Shown here in pieces: positions 1 through 8,403 of a stretch of DNA of 64,000 bases. The DNA lies in NCBI RefSeq assembly GCF_013364195.1, contig NZ_CP054918.1, forward strand, positions 1,601,001 to 1,665,000. Reading direction: 5' to 3'. How positions within the stretch are numbered: position 1 is the stretch's first letter; the number at the start of each line of letters is the position of its first letter. The notes beneath the pieces are model-generated. The model saw only the letters and a program-made list of their open reading frames with translations, was not told the DNA's origin and made no database searches. The position numbers and the translations under genes were made by a program. This stretch comes from Streptomyces sp. NA04227 (lineage in GTDB: Bacteria; Actinomycetota; Actinomycetes; Streptomycetales; Streptomycetaceae).

Positions 1-201
1 GACACCGAACTGCACGACGCCGCCTTCCGCGCCGATGTCACGGCGGCTCTGGAGAGCGGCCTGCGGGTCCGTCCGGTCGCCGAAACAGTGGCCGACACCT
101 GGCAGTGGCTGACCTCGATCGGAGGCGAGGCCCCGCAGCGGCCCGACCGCCCCCGGGTCGGGCTCACGCCGGAGCGCGAGCGGGAGGTGCTGGGGCTTTA
201 G
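1..201 (+). CDS. C-terminal end of an NAD-dependent epimerase/SDR-like oxidoreductase (partial)
   Basis: The reading frame is open from the first base and stops at a TAG at 199-201, so only the last 66 residues are present and the 5' part lies outside the window. The tail reads as an ADTWQWL segment followed by GLTPEREREVLGL. In actinobacterial NAD-dependent epimerase/dehydratase (extended SDR) proteins, a short TWxWL helix and a 'GLTPERE' end are common C-terminal features. The Rossmann fold and the catalytic Tyr-Lys are not in the window, so the assignment rests on the tail alone. A strong hairpin follows at 264-293. Confidence 0.6.
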   Translation, partial: DTELHDAAFRADVTAALESGLRVRPVAETVADTWQWLTSIGGEAPQRPDRPRVGLTPEREREVLGL

Positions 202-263
202 GCCCTGCCGCGCGCACTGGGCGAGCTCAACACCCTTCGTGTCAAAGGACGTTGACGCCATCG

Positions 264-293
264 TGGCCCGCTCCCTCCCGAGGGAGCGGGCCA
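264..293 (+). terminator. Intrinsic-terminator-like hairpin
   Basis: A 14-bp perfect inverted repeat (arms 264-277 and 280-293, arm sequence TGGCCCGCTCCCTC) lies 63 bp after the stop of the epimerase-like gene. There is no U-tract, as is usual for Streptomyces terminators. It probably ends the upstream transcript. Confidence 0.7.
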
Positions 294-448
294 TCGTCGC
301 TCCGGCCCACCCGTCGCCCAACGCCACGACCCGGCTCTCGCGCACACCGCGCCGATCGGCCCCACCCGCCCGCGCCCACCCGTGTGACCAGACCCACACC
401 ACAGTCCCGTGGACGCCTCCCGCCACCCTCACTAATCTCCGGCACACC

Positions 449-458
449 TAGTCAACTA
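449..458. promoter_or_regulatory. Short TAGT-CA-ACTA dyad before the NTF2-like gene
   Basis: TAGTCAACTA has 4-bp complementary arms and sits 20 bp before the NTF2-like start codon, in an AT-rich patch that is rare in this genome. It could be a MarR/HxlR/GntR-type operator or simply part of the promoter. No regulator gene adjoins it. Confidence 0.25.
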
Positions 459-478
459 ATTGCATAGGAGGAGGGTCG

Positions 479-871
479 ATGCATCCCTTCCGTAAAGCGG
501 TGGAGGCCCGGGACCTCGCGGCGATCGAGGCGTTGCTCGCCGAGGACGTGGTGTTCAGCAGTCCGGTCGCGCACAAGCCGTATCCGGGCAAGGCGATCAC
601 GGCGGCAATCCTGCGGGCGGTGATCCAGGTCTTCGAGAACTTCCGCTACGAACGGGAGATCGCCTCGCCCGACGGCCGGGACCACGCCTTCGTGTTCCGG
701 GCCGAGGTGAACGGGCTCGAAGTGCACGGCTGCGACTTCCTGCACTTCGACGAGGAGGGCCGTATCGACGAGTTCACCGTGATGGTGCGGCCGCTCTCGG
801 CGGCCAAGGCCCTGGCCGAGGCGATGGGTGCCCGGTTCGAGGAGATCCAGCGGGAGGCCGCGGGCCGGTGA
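479..871 (+). CDS. NTF2-like/SnoaL-fold nuclear transport factor 2 family protein
   Basis: 130 residues, the normal size of a single-domain NTF2-fold protein. The start is fixed by an AGGAGGAGGG ribosome site ending 4 bp before ATG at 479. The sequence has the fold's signature order: an N-terminal helix with FRKAVEARDLAAIEALLAEDVVFSSPV, a central strand pair with FRAEVNGLEVHGCDF, and a final RIDEFTVMVRPL strand. Members are cyclases, isomerases, small-molecule binders or have no known activity. No catalytic Asp-His pair is obvious enough to choose among these. It stands alone between the epimerase-like gene and the two-component genes, 235 bp from the next start. Confidence 0.85.
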   Translation: MHPFRKAVEARDLAAIEALLAEDVVFSSPVAHKPYPGKAITAAILRAVIQVFENFRYEREIASPDGRDHAFVFRAEVNGLEVHGCDFLHFDEEGRIDEFTVMVRPLSAAKALAEAMGARFEEIQREAAGR

Positions 872-1106
872 GGAGCGGGTCCTCGCCGCACGCACCGACG
901 CGGAGGGGATCCGGGCGCCGACCGACGCCGCCCGCCGGGGGTGGTGCCAGCACCACCCCTGGTCCGGGGGCCGGGCCCCGTGCCCGGCGGCCGGGGCGCG
1001 GGCGAGACTGTTACCGGTCCCCCTCGGGGGATGCGGCGGGACAGCGGGTCCCGTGGCCCGGCGGTGTACGGTCCGGCGGGCGGCACAGTGGACGGGGAGC
1101 GGTGCG

Positions 1107-2378
1107 ATGGGACTGGGGCAGCGGCTGAGAGCGGCGGTGGTGGCCGCGCTGCGGGGGCTGGTGCTCGCCGTGGTGGCCCTCGCGGGGTCGATCGTGCTGT
1201 TCGTGCTGTCGGTGGTGTCGATCGTGCTGATCCCGCTGGGCGTGGGCGCGTTCACCACGCCCACGGTGGTGGCGGCGGTACGCGGCTTCGCCAACTGGCG
1301 GCGGCTGTGGGCGGCGCAGTGGTGCGGGGTGCGTATTCCGCAGCGGTACCGGCCCTTCCCCGAGGATCTGCGGCCCGGCGTGATCGGCCGCCTGGAGCAG
1401 TGCCGACTGCTCCTGAAAGACCCCGCGACCTGGCGCGAACTGCTGTGGCTGCCGGTCGACATGACGGCGGGCTTCCTCACCGCGCTGATCGCGGCCGCAC
1501 TCGTTGTGTACCCGCTGGAGGGCTTCGCGCTCGGCGCGGGCCTGTGGCGGGCGTTCACCGACGGCACCCGGACGGGCTACTGGTACGGCTTCGTCCCGAT
1601 CGACGGCCAGGCGAGCGGCTTCCAGGCCGCGGGGCTCGGCGCCGCCATCCTCGTACTCGGTGTGTTCACGGCACCGCTCGTCCTCAGGCTGCACTTCCGG
1701 CTCACCGGCGCCGTACTCGCCCCGGGCAACGGCGAACTCACCGAGCGGGTACGGGTGTTGACCGAGACGCGGCGGGACGCGGTGGACACCTCGGCGGCCG
1801 AACTGCGGCGCATCGAGCGGGATCTGCACGACGGCGCACAGGCCCGTCTGGTCTCCGTCGGCATGGACCTCGGCACCATCGCGGCGCTCATGGACCACGA
1901 CCCGGCCAAGGCCAAGGAACTCCTCACCCAGGCGCGACAGTCCTCCGCCGAGGCGCTCACCGAACTGCGTGACCTGGTACGCGGCATCCATCCGCCGGTA
2001 CTCGCCGAGCGCGGGCTCGGGGACGCGGTACGGGCCCTGGCCCTGCGGCTGCCGGTGGACACCGAGGTCACCGTCGACCTCGACGGCAGGGCTCCCGAAC
2101 CGGTCGAGTCCGCCGCGTACTTCGCCATCAGCGAGGTGCTCACCAACGCCGTCAAACACGCCTCGGCCGAACGGATCTGGGTCGACATCCACCACGCGGC
2201 GGGCACCCTGCGGGCGTCCGTCACGGACAACGGCGGCGGAGGCGCGGTGGTCGGGGCGGGGTCCGGGCTGTCGGGAGTGGAGCGCAGGCTCGGTACATTC
2301 GACGGCGTACTCGCCGTCAGCTCCCCGCCCGGCGGCCCGACCATGGTGACGATGGAGATCCCTTGCGCGTTGTCCTAG
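1107..2378 (+). CDS. Membrane sensor histidine kinase (NarL/DesK type, HisKA_3)
   Basis: 423 residues from ATG 1107; the open frame extends further upstream, but that part has no ribosome site and reads as non-coding. The N-terminal half is a multi-pass 'sensor' domain with hydrophobic segments near residues 10-45, 117-145 and 170-195 and little extracytoplasmic sequence. This suggests sensing at or in the membrane. The dimerisation/phosphoacceptor helix carries RRIERDLHDGAQARL with the phosphorylated histidine at about residue 241, typical of HisKA_3. An HATPase_c domain follows, with an N-box in 'ISEVLTNAVKHA' and G-boxes in 'DNGGGG'. The stop overlaps the response regulator start by 16 bp, so the two are translationally coupled and should form one two-component system. 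Confidence 0.95.
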   Translation: MGLGQRLRAAVVAALRGLVLAVVALAGSIVLFVLSVVSIVLIPLGVGAFTTPTVVAAVRGFANWRRLWAAQWCGVRIPQRYRPFPEDLRPGVIGRLEQCRLLLKDPATWRELLWLPVDMTAGFLTALIAAALVVYPLEGFALGAGLWRAFTDGTRTGYWYGFVPIDGQASGFQAAGLGAAILVLGVFTAPLVLRLHFRLTGAVLAPGNGELTERVRVLTETRRDAVDTSAAELRRIERDLHDGAQARLVSVGMDLGTIAALMDHDPAKAKELLTQARQSSAEALTELRDLVRGIHPPVLAERGLGDAVRALALRLPVDTEVTVDLDGRAPEPVESAAYFAISEVLTNAVKHASAERIWVDIHHAAGTLRASVTDNGGGGAVVGAGSGLSGVERRLGTFDGVLAVSSPPGGPTMVTMEIPCALS

Positions 2379-3013
2379 CCGAAGATCTCTTCCTGCTGCG
2401 CGACGGACTCGTCCGGATGCTGGAGGCGTTCGGGTTCGAGATCGCGGCGGCGGTCGAGTCCGGCCCCGAACTCACCCGCGCCCTCAAGGAGTTGACCCCC
2501 GACATCGCCGTGGTGGACGTACGGCTGCCGCCCTCGCACACCGACGAGGGCCTGCAGTGCGCGCTCGCCGCCCGGCGGGAACGGCCGGGGCTGCCCGTGC
2601 TCGTCCTGTCCCAGCACGTGGAGCAGCTCTACGCACGCGAACTGCTCGCGGACGGCAACGGCGCGGTGGGCTATCTCCTCAAGGACCGGGTCTTCGACGC
2701 CGAACAGTTCATCGACGCGGTACGGCGGGTGGCGGCGGGCGGCACCGCGATGGATCCGCAGGTCATCTCCCAGCTCCTGGCACGCAGTTCGGCACAGCAG
2801 CCGCTCGGCGGGCTCACCCCGCGCGAGCTGGAGGTACTGGAACTGATGGCCGAGGGCCGCTCCAACGCGGCGATCGCCGCCCAACTCGTCGTCACCGAAC
2901 GGGCGATCGCCAAACACACGTCCAACATCTTCGCCAAACTCGGCCTGCCGGTCTCCGACGACGACAACCGCCGCGTGCTCGCGGTGCTCGCGTTCCTCGA
3001 CCAGCAGCGCTGA
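2363..3013 (+). CDS. LuxR/NarL-family DNA-binding response regulator
   Basis: 216 residues. The start is the TTG at 2363, placed by a GGAG 6 nt upstream inside the kinase gene; it overlaps the kinase end by 16 bp. A receiver domain fills residues 1-120: acidic pocket E7-D8, phosphoacceptor D52 in 'VVDVRLPP', and a switch Ser/Lys in 'LVLSQ' and 'YLLKD'. A GerE/LuxR helix-turn-helix occupies about 150-213 (LTPRELEVLELMAEGRSNAAI). It is the cognate partner of the upstream HisKA_3 kinase. The targets are unknown. The membrane protein that follows is a candidate regulatory target or partner because the pair directly precedes it. Confidence 0.95.
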   Translation: MRVVLAEDLFLLRDGLVRMLEAFGFEIAAAVESGPELTRALKELTPDIAVVDVRLPPSHTDEGLQCALAARRERPGLPVLVLSQHVEQLYARELLADGNGAVGYLLKDRVFDAEQFIDAVRRVAAGGTAMDPQVISQLLARSSAQQPLGGLTPRELEVLELMAEGRSNAAIAAQLVVTERAIAKHTSNIFAKLGLPVSDDDNRRVLAVLAFLDQQR

Positions 3014-3144
3014 ACTGTGCTTTTAGCAACGGGAGTTGGGCACCACCCGGCCCAATGCGCCCGTGCGCACGTCGAGTTGGCCCGTACTTTGCCCCCGCAC
3101 CGCTGGCAAGGTGACCATCCGACGATTCGCTCGTTCTGCTGAAC

Positions 3145-5115
3145 GTGCAGTCTCAGGAAGCCCCCTCAGCCACGCCCGCGTCCGTATCGGCACACCCCGT
3201 CGACGCGGAGCAGGCCGCGGCCGCCCTCGTCGAGCACTACCCACGGCTCGCCCGGCTCGCCTATCTCGTACTGCCGCCCGGGCTCGGGCGGGGCCGCCGG
3301 GTCCGGCTCGCCCACGGACTTCTTCAGCGTGCGCTGCCACGGGTGCGGGGCAGAGGCACCGCGGAACGGTCCCCGCTGCCCGGGCCGCGCCCCGCCCCCA
3401 CGGCCGCCTCGGGACCGGTGAGCGACCCCGGCTACGCGTACATACGGCTGCGGGTACTGCACCAGGCCCTGGCCGCGTCGGCGCCGCGCCACCGGCTGCG
3501 GCCGCCCCGGCGGGCCCAACTCCCGCCGCTGCTCCCGCTGGTGTGGGGCCTCCGGCTGTTCCCACGGGTCGCCGGGCACGACGAACTCGCCCTGGACCAG
3601 CAGCTCGCACAGCTGTCCGGGCCCGCGCGCGCCGCGTTCGTACTGCGCGGCCTCGAACGCCTCACCGAGGCGCAGACCGGCGCGTTGCTCACCGAGGCGG
3701 GGGTCACCCAGCCGTACCGGGCGATGGCCGAGGCCGCCCGGGTCACGGTGCCGGGGGTGCGCGGGCCGCAGGCCCTGCTCGGCTCCCCCGGCTTCGATCC
3801 CTGTTCGCTCCAGGCCCGGCCGACCGACGTGCTCAGGCGTCGCCAGCACCTGCGGGCCGCGCTCGCCGCCGCCCTGGCCCTGCTCGTCTGCGGCGCCCTG
3901 CTCGGGCTACCCGGCGACGGCTGGCGCCCCGGCGGGACGGCCCCGTACGACCGCAATCCCGCCACCGAGGCCGCCCTTGACCCGGCGCGGCTCCAGCGGG
4001 CCGCCCCCGACGCCTGGCGCGGGGCCACCCGGCAGGGCTTCGCAGCCTGGCCGGTACGCGGTGAACTCGCCCACGACCGGGTCCTGTTGGGCCGCGCCCT
4101 GGCCGCCTGGGCCCGGCCGGGTCCGACGGTGAAGGTCTCGGCCGCCCTCGGCACCCCCACCGGCGGTCCGCCGGGGCCGCCCCGGCTGCTGTTCGCGGGC
4201 CGGATCGACCTGGCCCGCGTCGTGGTGCTGTACGACGGCCTGCGGGTGGTGCGCTACGCCGAACCCTCCACCGGCGAAGGCCCGGCCGCCCTCGACTTCG
4301 CCCGGGTCGACGGCGCCGTCGACGCGGAGGCCGGAGCGGTGGTGGTGAGCCGCCGGCGGGGCGCGGTGCGCTATCTCACGGCGCCGTGGGCGGATCGCGT
4401 ACGGGTACGGGACCTGCGTCGGCCCGCGACGCAACCGCGCCCGGTGCCGCGCGCGGCGGACGGGGTGACGGACCCGGTCACCGCGCCCGGCCGCTCCCGC
4501 GACTGCCGCTCCTGGAACGCCCTGGAACTGCGGGACACCGCCTCCGGCCACGACCGCCTGCTGACCGACCTCGGCGAACTGGTCCCCGCGCATCTCACCT
4601 ACGGCACCCCCGCGAAACCCCGCGAGGCGACCGGCCGCGCCGCTCTCAACTCCTGGGCACCCACCGCCTGTTCACTGTCCGAAGTGCGGGCGCACGGGGT
4701 GCGTTCGGTCAACTCCTGGCGGTACGCGGAGCAGCCGTTGCCGGAGGCGGGCGGCACCGCGCAGTGGCTGTGCACCCGCGCCGAGACCTGGCGCGGTGCG
4801 GGCAGCCGTGTCTTCGCCCGCTTCCGCGAGGCCGGGCGGCCCGGTTCGGGGGCGGTCACCGCGAAGTCCGAGGGCTCCCCCGCCTGCGGGCCGAGGCAGC
4901 CGCACGTCCTGGCGGGCGTGCTGTGGAAATCCGGCGCGGGCACCTGGTACCTGCTCGCGGCGGGCAGCGAGGACGTGGCCTCGGTGGCGGCACGCGGTGG
5001 CGCCGAGGGCAGTACGCAGGGCAACCTCCTCGCCCTGCCCGCCAGCCGGGACGAACGCACCGCCCGTATCAGCGGCCGTCTCACGGACGGCAGCGAGGTG
5101 CCGTCGCTGAGGTGA
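3145..5115 (+). CDS. Membrane-anchored protein with degenerate sigma-factor-like N-terminus
   Basis: 656 residues from a GTG at 3145 with no good ribosome site, so the start is uncertain. Residues 20-70 (AAAALVEHYPRLARLAYLVLP) and 145-190 (QLAQLSGPARAAFVLRGLERLTEAQTGALL) resemble sigma-70 regions 2 and 4 of ECF factors but are poorly conserved. A single membrane segment lies at about 237-255. Roughly 400 residues follow that should be outside the cell, rich in Ala/Gly/Arg with scattered cysteines and no domain I recognise. The topology (cytoplasmic sigma-like part, one helix, large exported part) suggests a transmembrane signalling protein. It follows the two-component pair by 131 bp and ends at a shared terminator. 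The function is unassigned. Confidence 0.75.
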   Translation: MQSQEAPSATPASVSAHPVDAEQAAAALVEHYPRLARLAYLVLPPGLGRGRRVRLAHGLLQRALPRVRGRGTAERSPLPGPRPAPTAASGPVSDPGYAYIRLRVLHQALAASAPRHRLRPPRRAQLPPLLPLVWGLRLFPRVAGHDELALDQQLAQLSGPARAAFVLRGLERLTEAQTGALLTEAGVTQPYRAMAEAARVTVPGVRGPQALLGSPGFDPCSLQARPTDVLRRRQHLRAALAAALALLVCGALLGLPGDGWRPGGTAPYDRNPATEAALDPARLQRAAPDAWRGATRQGFAAWPVRGELAHDRVLLGRALAAWARPGPTVKVSAALGTPTGGPPGPPRLLFAGRIDLARVVVLYDGLRVVRYAEPSTGEGPAALDFARVDGAVDAEAGAVVVSRRRGAVRYLTAPWADRVRVRDLRRPATQPRPVPRAADGVTDPVTAPGRSRDCRSWNALELRDTASGHDRLLTDLGELVPAHLTYGTPAKPREATGRAALNSWAPTACSLSEVRAHGVRSVNSWRYAEQPLPEAGGTAQWLCTRAETWRGAGSRVFARFREAGRPGSGAVTAKSEGSPACGPRQPHVLAGVLWKSGAGTWYLLAAGSEDVASVAARGGAEGSTQGNLLALPASRDERTARISGRLTDGSEVPSLR

Positions 5116-5118
5116 GCC

Positions 5119-5163
5119 GGGAGGCATCAACTCCTCGCACATACAGAGGAGTTGATGCCTCCC
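5119..5163. terminator. Bidirectional terminator hairpin between convergent genes
   Basis: A perfect 18-bp inverted repeat (arms 5119-5136 and 5146-5163, 9-nt loop) lies between the stop of the plus-strand membrane protein at 5115 and that of the minus-strand alpha-glucosidase at 5193. Its position and symmetry fit termination of both transcripts. Confidence 0.9.
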
Positions 5164-5192
5164 CGCCACTCGACCACTCGACCACCCGGCAC

Positions 5193-6905
5193 TCAGACCT
5201 CGGTCCACCACACCGTCGTATCACCCGGCAGTTCCGCGTACCCGTCGGTGACCGTGATCTCGCCGCCGTCGCTGCTGAGCAGGACCTTGCCCTCGGCCGG
5301 TACGCGCACCGGCGTTCCGGAGGTGTTGGCCGTACACGCGAAGGCACCGCCGTGCGCCGCGAGGCGACGGAAGGCGAGCACGCCCTCGGGGCTCTCCAGC
5401 CACTGCACCGAGTCCCCCGCGCCGAGCGCCGGATGCTCCCTGCGGAGCCCGAGCGCGGTCCGGTACAGCTCCAGGGTCGAGTCCGGGTCGCCGGTCTGCG
5501 CCTGCACGCTCAGCTTGCCCCAGTCGGCGGGCTGCGGGAGCCAGCCCGCCCCGGCACCGAACCCGTGCGAGGGGCCGTCCACGCTCCACGGAATGGGTAC
5601 CCGGCAGCCGTCGCGGAAGCCCTCCTGCCCCGTGGCGCGGAAGAAGGAGGGGTCCTGGCGCACCTCGTCGGGCAGGTCGACCACGTCCGGCAGACCCAGT
5701 TCCTCACCCTGGTAGAGGTATGCGGAGCCGGGCAGCGCCAGCATCAGCACCGTCGCCGCGCGGGCCCGGCGCAGACCGAGCTCGACATCGCCCTCGCTCC
5801 TCAACTGCACGCCCAGACCTGGCGGGTTGGCGTAGCGGGTGGTGTGCCGGGTCACGTCGTGGTTGGACAGCACCCAGGTGGTGGTGGCACCGACCGGGCG
5901 CATCGAGTCCAGGGACAGATCGATGATCTCGCGCAGCTCCGCCGCGTCCCAATACGTCGTCAGGTACTGGAAGTTGAAGGCCTGGTGCATCTCGTCGGGG
6001 CGTACGTACAGGGCGGTGCGCTCGACGGAGGGCGTCCAGGCCTCGGCGACCATGATGCGCTCGCCGGAGGGGGCACCGGGACCGGCGCCGGGGGCGTGCG
6101 CGTACTCGTCGAGGATCTTGCGCCAGTCCCGGTAGACCTCGTGCACACCGTCCTGGTCGAAGAAGGGCATCGGCTTGTTGCCGAGCATCGAGACCTGGTT
6201 GGTGCTGCCCACGTCCGGCAGCCCGTGCGCCTTGACCAGGCCGTGCGCCACGTCGACACGGAAGCCGTCCACGCCGATGTCCAGCCAGAACCGGAGCACG
6301 GTACGGAACTCGTCGCGTACGGCGCGGTGTTCCCAGTTGAAGTCGGGCTGCTCGGCGGCGAACAGATGCAGGTACCACTGCCCGTCGGGCACCCGGGTCC
6401 AGGCGGGGCCGCCGAACACCGACTCCCAGTCGTTGGGCGGCAGTTCGCCGTGCCGTCCGCGTCCGTCGCGGAACCAGTAGCGCTCCCGCATGGGCGAGCC
6501 CGGCCCCTCCTGAAGGGCCCGCCGGAACCAGTCGTGCTTGTCGGAGGAGTGGTTGGGCACCAGGTCGACGATGACGCGCAGGCCGAGCTCGTGGGCCCGG
6601 CGTACCAGGGCCTCGGCGTCGCGCAGGCTGCCGAACATGGGGTCGACGGCGCGGTAGTCGGCCACGTCGTATCCGGCGTCCGCCTGCGGGGAGGCGTAGA
6701 AGGGGCTGAGCCAGACCGCGTCCACGCCCAGGTCGCGCAGGTGGGTCAGCCGGTAACGGATGCCTTCGAGGTCGCCCATGCCGTCGGCGTTGCTGTCGGC
6801 GAAGGAGCGCGGATACACCTGGTAGATCACCGCGTCCCGCCACCAGCCGTGACGGTGAGCGGCGCTGGGAACGGACTGCGAGCGGTCGGCTGCATGCTTG
6901 CTCAT
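5193..6905 (-). CDS. Glycoside hydrolase family 13 alpha-glucosidase (oligo-1,6-glucosidase/AglA type)
   Basis: 570 residues, normal for GH13 alpha-glucosidases. It should hydrolyse terminal alpha-glucosidic bonds of maltose-type or isomalto-oligosaccharides in the cytoplasm, since no signal peptide is seen. All GH13 regions are present: WWRDAVIYQVYPRSF at the N-terminus, 'DLVPNHSS', nucleophile D218 in 'GFRVDVAH', acid/base E288 in 'MVAEAW' and transition-state Asp D350 in 'LSNHDV'. The start at 6905 has AAGGA 7 nt upstream. Streptomyces aglA often sits behind malEFG, but no sugar transporter adjoins this copy, so it is a stand-alone unit here. Regulation by a LacI-type MalR homologue is plausible, but I do not see a clean operator. 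Confidence 0.93.
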   Translation of the reverse strand: MSKHAADRSQSVPSAAHRHGWWRDAVIYQVYPRSFADSNADGMGDLEGIRYRLTHLRDLGVDAVWLSPFYASPQADAGYDVADYRAVDPMFGSLRDAEALVRRAHELGLRVIVDLVPNHSSDKHDWFRRALQEGPGSPMRERYWFRDGRGRHGELPPNDWESVFGGPAWTRVPDGQWYLHLFAAEQPDFNWEHRAVRDEFRTVLRFWLDIGVDGFRVDVAHGLVKAHGLPDVGSTNQVSMLGNKPMPFFDQDGVHEVYRDWRKILDEYAHAPGAGPGAPSGERIMVAEAWTPSVERTALYVRPDEMHQAFNFQYLTTYWDAAELREIIDLSLDSMRPVGATTTWVLSNHDVTRHTTRYANPPGLGVQLRSEGDVELGLRRARAATVLMLALPGSAYLYQGEELGLPDVVDLPDEVRQDPSFFRATGQEGFRDGCRVPIPWSVDGPSHGFGAGAGWLPQPADWGKLSVQAQTGDPDSTLELYRTALGLRREHPALGAGDSVQWLESPEGVLAFRRLAAHGGAFACTANTSGTPVRVPAEGKVLLSSDGGEITVTDGYAELPGDTTVWWTEV

Positions 6906-7198
6906 GACGTCCTTGATGACTCAGGGCGGTCAATACGGCATTGCGCGGATTGCGGGCGGGCCTGGGCCGGACCCGCCGGCGGCCGTCGCTCTGCTCCGGC
7001 ACGGGCGGACCGGCCTTCTTTCAGCCCAAGCATGCCGTCACGGCCACGTCCTCACCACCGGGCACCGGGTCACCCGCCGGTCATCCGTGCGAGCCCCCGC
7101 GCGCCCCCCGTGTGACCTGGGCTGTCTCGCCGGTCCGCGCCCGCTCGTCCAGGAGGTGGAGGTATTCGGACCAAACCCGACCAAGGGAGGATCAGTCC

Positions 7199-7237
7199 AT
7201 GACGCGGTTTCTGGCACACTTTGTCCCGTGGGTGTGA
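7199..7237 (+). CDS. 12-codon upstream ORF (possible leader peptide)
   Basis: ATG at 7199 follows a strong AGGGAGG site (9 nt spacing) and encodes MTRFLAHFVPWV before TGA at 7235-7237. That TGA overlaps an in-frame GTG of the PAP2-like gene (7234-7236) in a GTGA junction, the classic arrangement for translational coupling. It may deliver ribosomes to the downstream gene, which has no ribosome site of its own. I see no repeated regulatory codons suggesting attenuation. It could also be fortuitous if the PAP2 mRNA is leaderless and starts near 7228. Confidence 0.4.
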   Translation: MTRFLAHFVPWV

Positions 7238-8283
7238 AGAGCGTGAACACGCTGCGAGGTCAGGGAGCCACCGCCTCACCCATCGCGGAGAGCGAGAGCC
7301 GCACCGGGAGAGACGGCACGGCTCTGTACGGCCTGCTGCGCCGGGCGCGTACGCCGCGTGCGCCGCGCCTGTGGTTCGAGGTCCTGTTGATCGGCCTCAG
7401 TTACTGGACGTATTCGCTCATCCGCAACGCGGTGCCGGAGCGGCGTCGGCAGGCACTCGACAACGCCGACTGGCTCTGGCGCCTCGAACAGAACGTGGGC
7501 ACCGGCTTCGAGCACGCTCTGAACCGGGCGGCCGACTCGGTGACCTGGCTGATCGTCGGGATGAACTACTACTACGCCACCCTGCACTTCGTGGTCACTC
7601 TCGGTGTACTTGTCTGGCTCTACCGCCGCCATCCCGGCCGCTACACCGCGACCCGTCTGGTACTCCTCCTGACCACCGTCGTGGCCCTGGCCGGTTACTA
7701 CCTGTATCCGCTCGCACCACCCCGGTTGCTGCCGGGCGAGGGCTTCGTCGACACCGTGCTCACCCACCACACCTGGGGTTCGATGGCCTCGGGCGACCTG
7801 AAGACGGTCTCGAACCAGTACGCCGCCATGCCGTCCATGCACATCGGCTGGTCGCTGTGGTGCGGCCTGACGATCTTCGCCCTGGCCCGCCTCCCCTGGG
7901 CCCGGCTGCTCGGCCTGCTCTACCCCGTGGCCACCCTGATCGTCATCGTGGCCACCGCCAACCACTTCTGGCTGGACGCGGTCGGCGGCATCCTCTGCCT
8001 GGCCTTCGGCTTCATCGTGGTCCGGCTCTGGTACGGGGCGCTGCCGTACGCGCTGCCGCGTCGGCTGGGGCTGGGGCACCGGACTCCGAAGGAGACGGGA
8101 ACGCGGGCGGTGGCTCCAGGAGCGGCACAGGCCGCTACGGGCCGCGCCCGGAGTGGTGGTCACGGCCAGGCGCAGGGCCGTGGCCACGGCCAGAGCCACG
8201 GCCAGATCGTCGCGCGGGGCACCGCCGCGCCGCCGCACGGGCCGGAGGACGCCGAGCCGGTCGGGGAGATTCAGCGGGAGTGA
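7228..8283 (+). CDS. PAP2-superfamily membrane phosphatase/phosphotransferase
   Basis: 351 residues from GTG 7228 (alternatives GTG 7234 or 7243). About six membrane helices lie between residues 55 and 280. The PAP2 catalytic motifs are present as 'PSMHIGWS' and 'ANHFWLDAVGG', each with its essential histidine; the arginine-rich first motif is replaced as in the bacterial PAP2_3 / inositol-phosphorylceramide-synthase-like branch. These enzymes act on lipid phosphates or transfer phospho-headgroups at the outer membrane face. The C-terminal 60 residues form a cytoplasmic Gly/His/Gln-rich tail (GGHGQAQGRGHGQSHGQ) of low complexity. The gene is preceded by a 12-codon ORF and ends convergently with glnE. 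Confidence 0.85.
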   Translation: MGVKSVNTLRGQGATASPIAESESRTGRDGTALYGLLRRARTPRAPRLWFEVLLIGLSYWTYSLIRNAVPERRRQALDNADWLWRLEQNVGTGFEHALNRAADSVTWLIVGMNYYYATLHFVVTLGVLVWLYRRHPGRYTATRLVLLLTTVVALAGYYLYPLAPPRLLPGEGFVDTVLTHHTWGSMASGDLKTVSNQYAAMPSMHIGWSLWCGLTIFALARLPWARLLGLLYPVATLIVIVATANHFWLDAVGGILCLAFGFIVVRLWYGALPYALPRRLGLGHRTPKETGTRAVAPGAAQAATGRARSGGHGQAQGRGHGQSHGQIVARGTAAPPHGPEDAEPVGEIQRE

Positions 8284-8323
8284 TCCCGTACGGGCGACAG
8301 GGGAAGGGATCCCGCACGGGCGA
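8282..8323. repeat. Direct repeat across the PAP2 stop codon
   Basis: Two 16-bp copies (8282-8297 and 8308-8323, 15/16 identical, core GATCCC-G-ACGGGCGA) begin inside the TGA stop of the PAP2-like gene. This is one of several stop-codon-associated duplications in the window. Confidence 0.8.
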
Positions 8324-8342
8324 GCGGGGCGGGCCGCCAAGA

Positions 8343-8403
8343 AGCGTGAGCGGCGCACGCGCCCTGCGAGCGCCGCTCGCGCCCCGTAGCAGCGCTCACG
8401 CTC
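8343..8403. terminator. Nested hairpins between PAP2-like gene and glnE
   Basis: A 10-bp outer stem (AGCGTGAGCG at 8343-8352 pairing with 8394-8403) encloses an 8-bp stem (8347-8354 with 8371-8378). The outer right arm includes the glnE stop codon. It probably terminates the plus-strand transcript. Confidence 0.55.

Noticed and set aside
4386..7115. 909-codon plus-strand open frame running through the end of the sigma-like gene and antisense to the alpha-glucosidase
   Set aside because: It crosses a perfect 18-bp terminator hairpin and opposes a gene with a complete GH13 active site; its translation has no domain.
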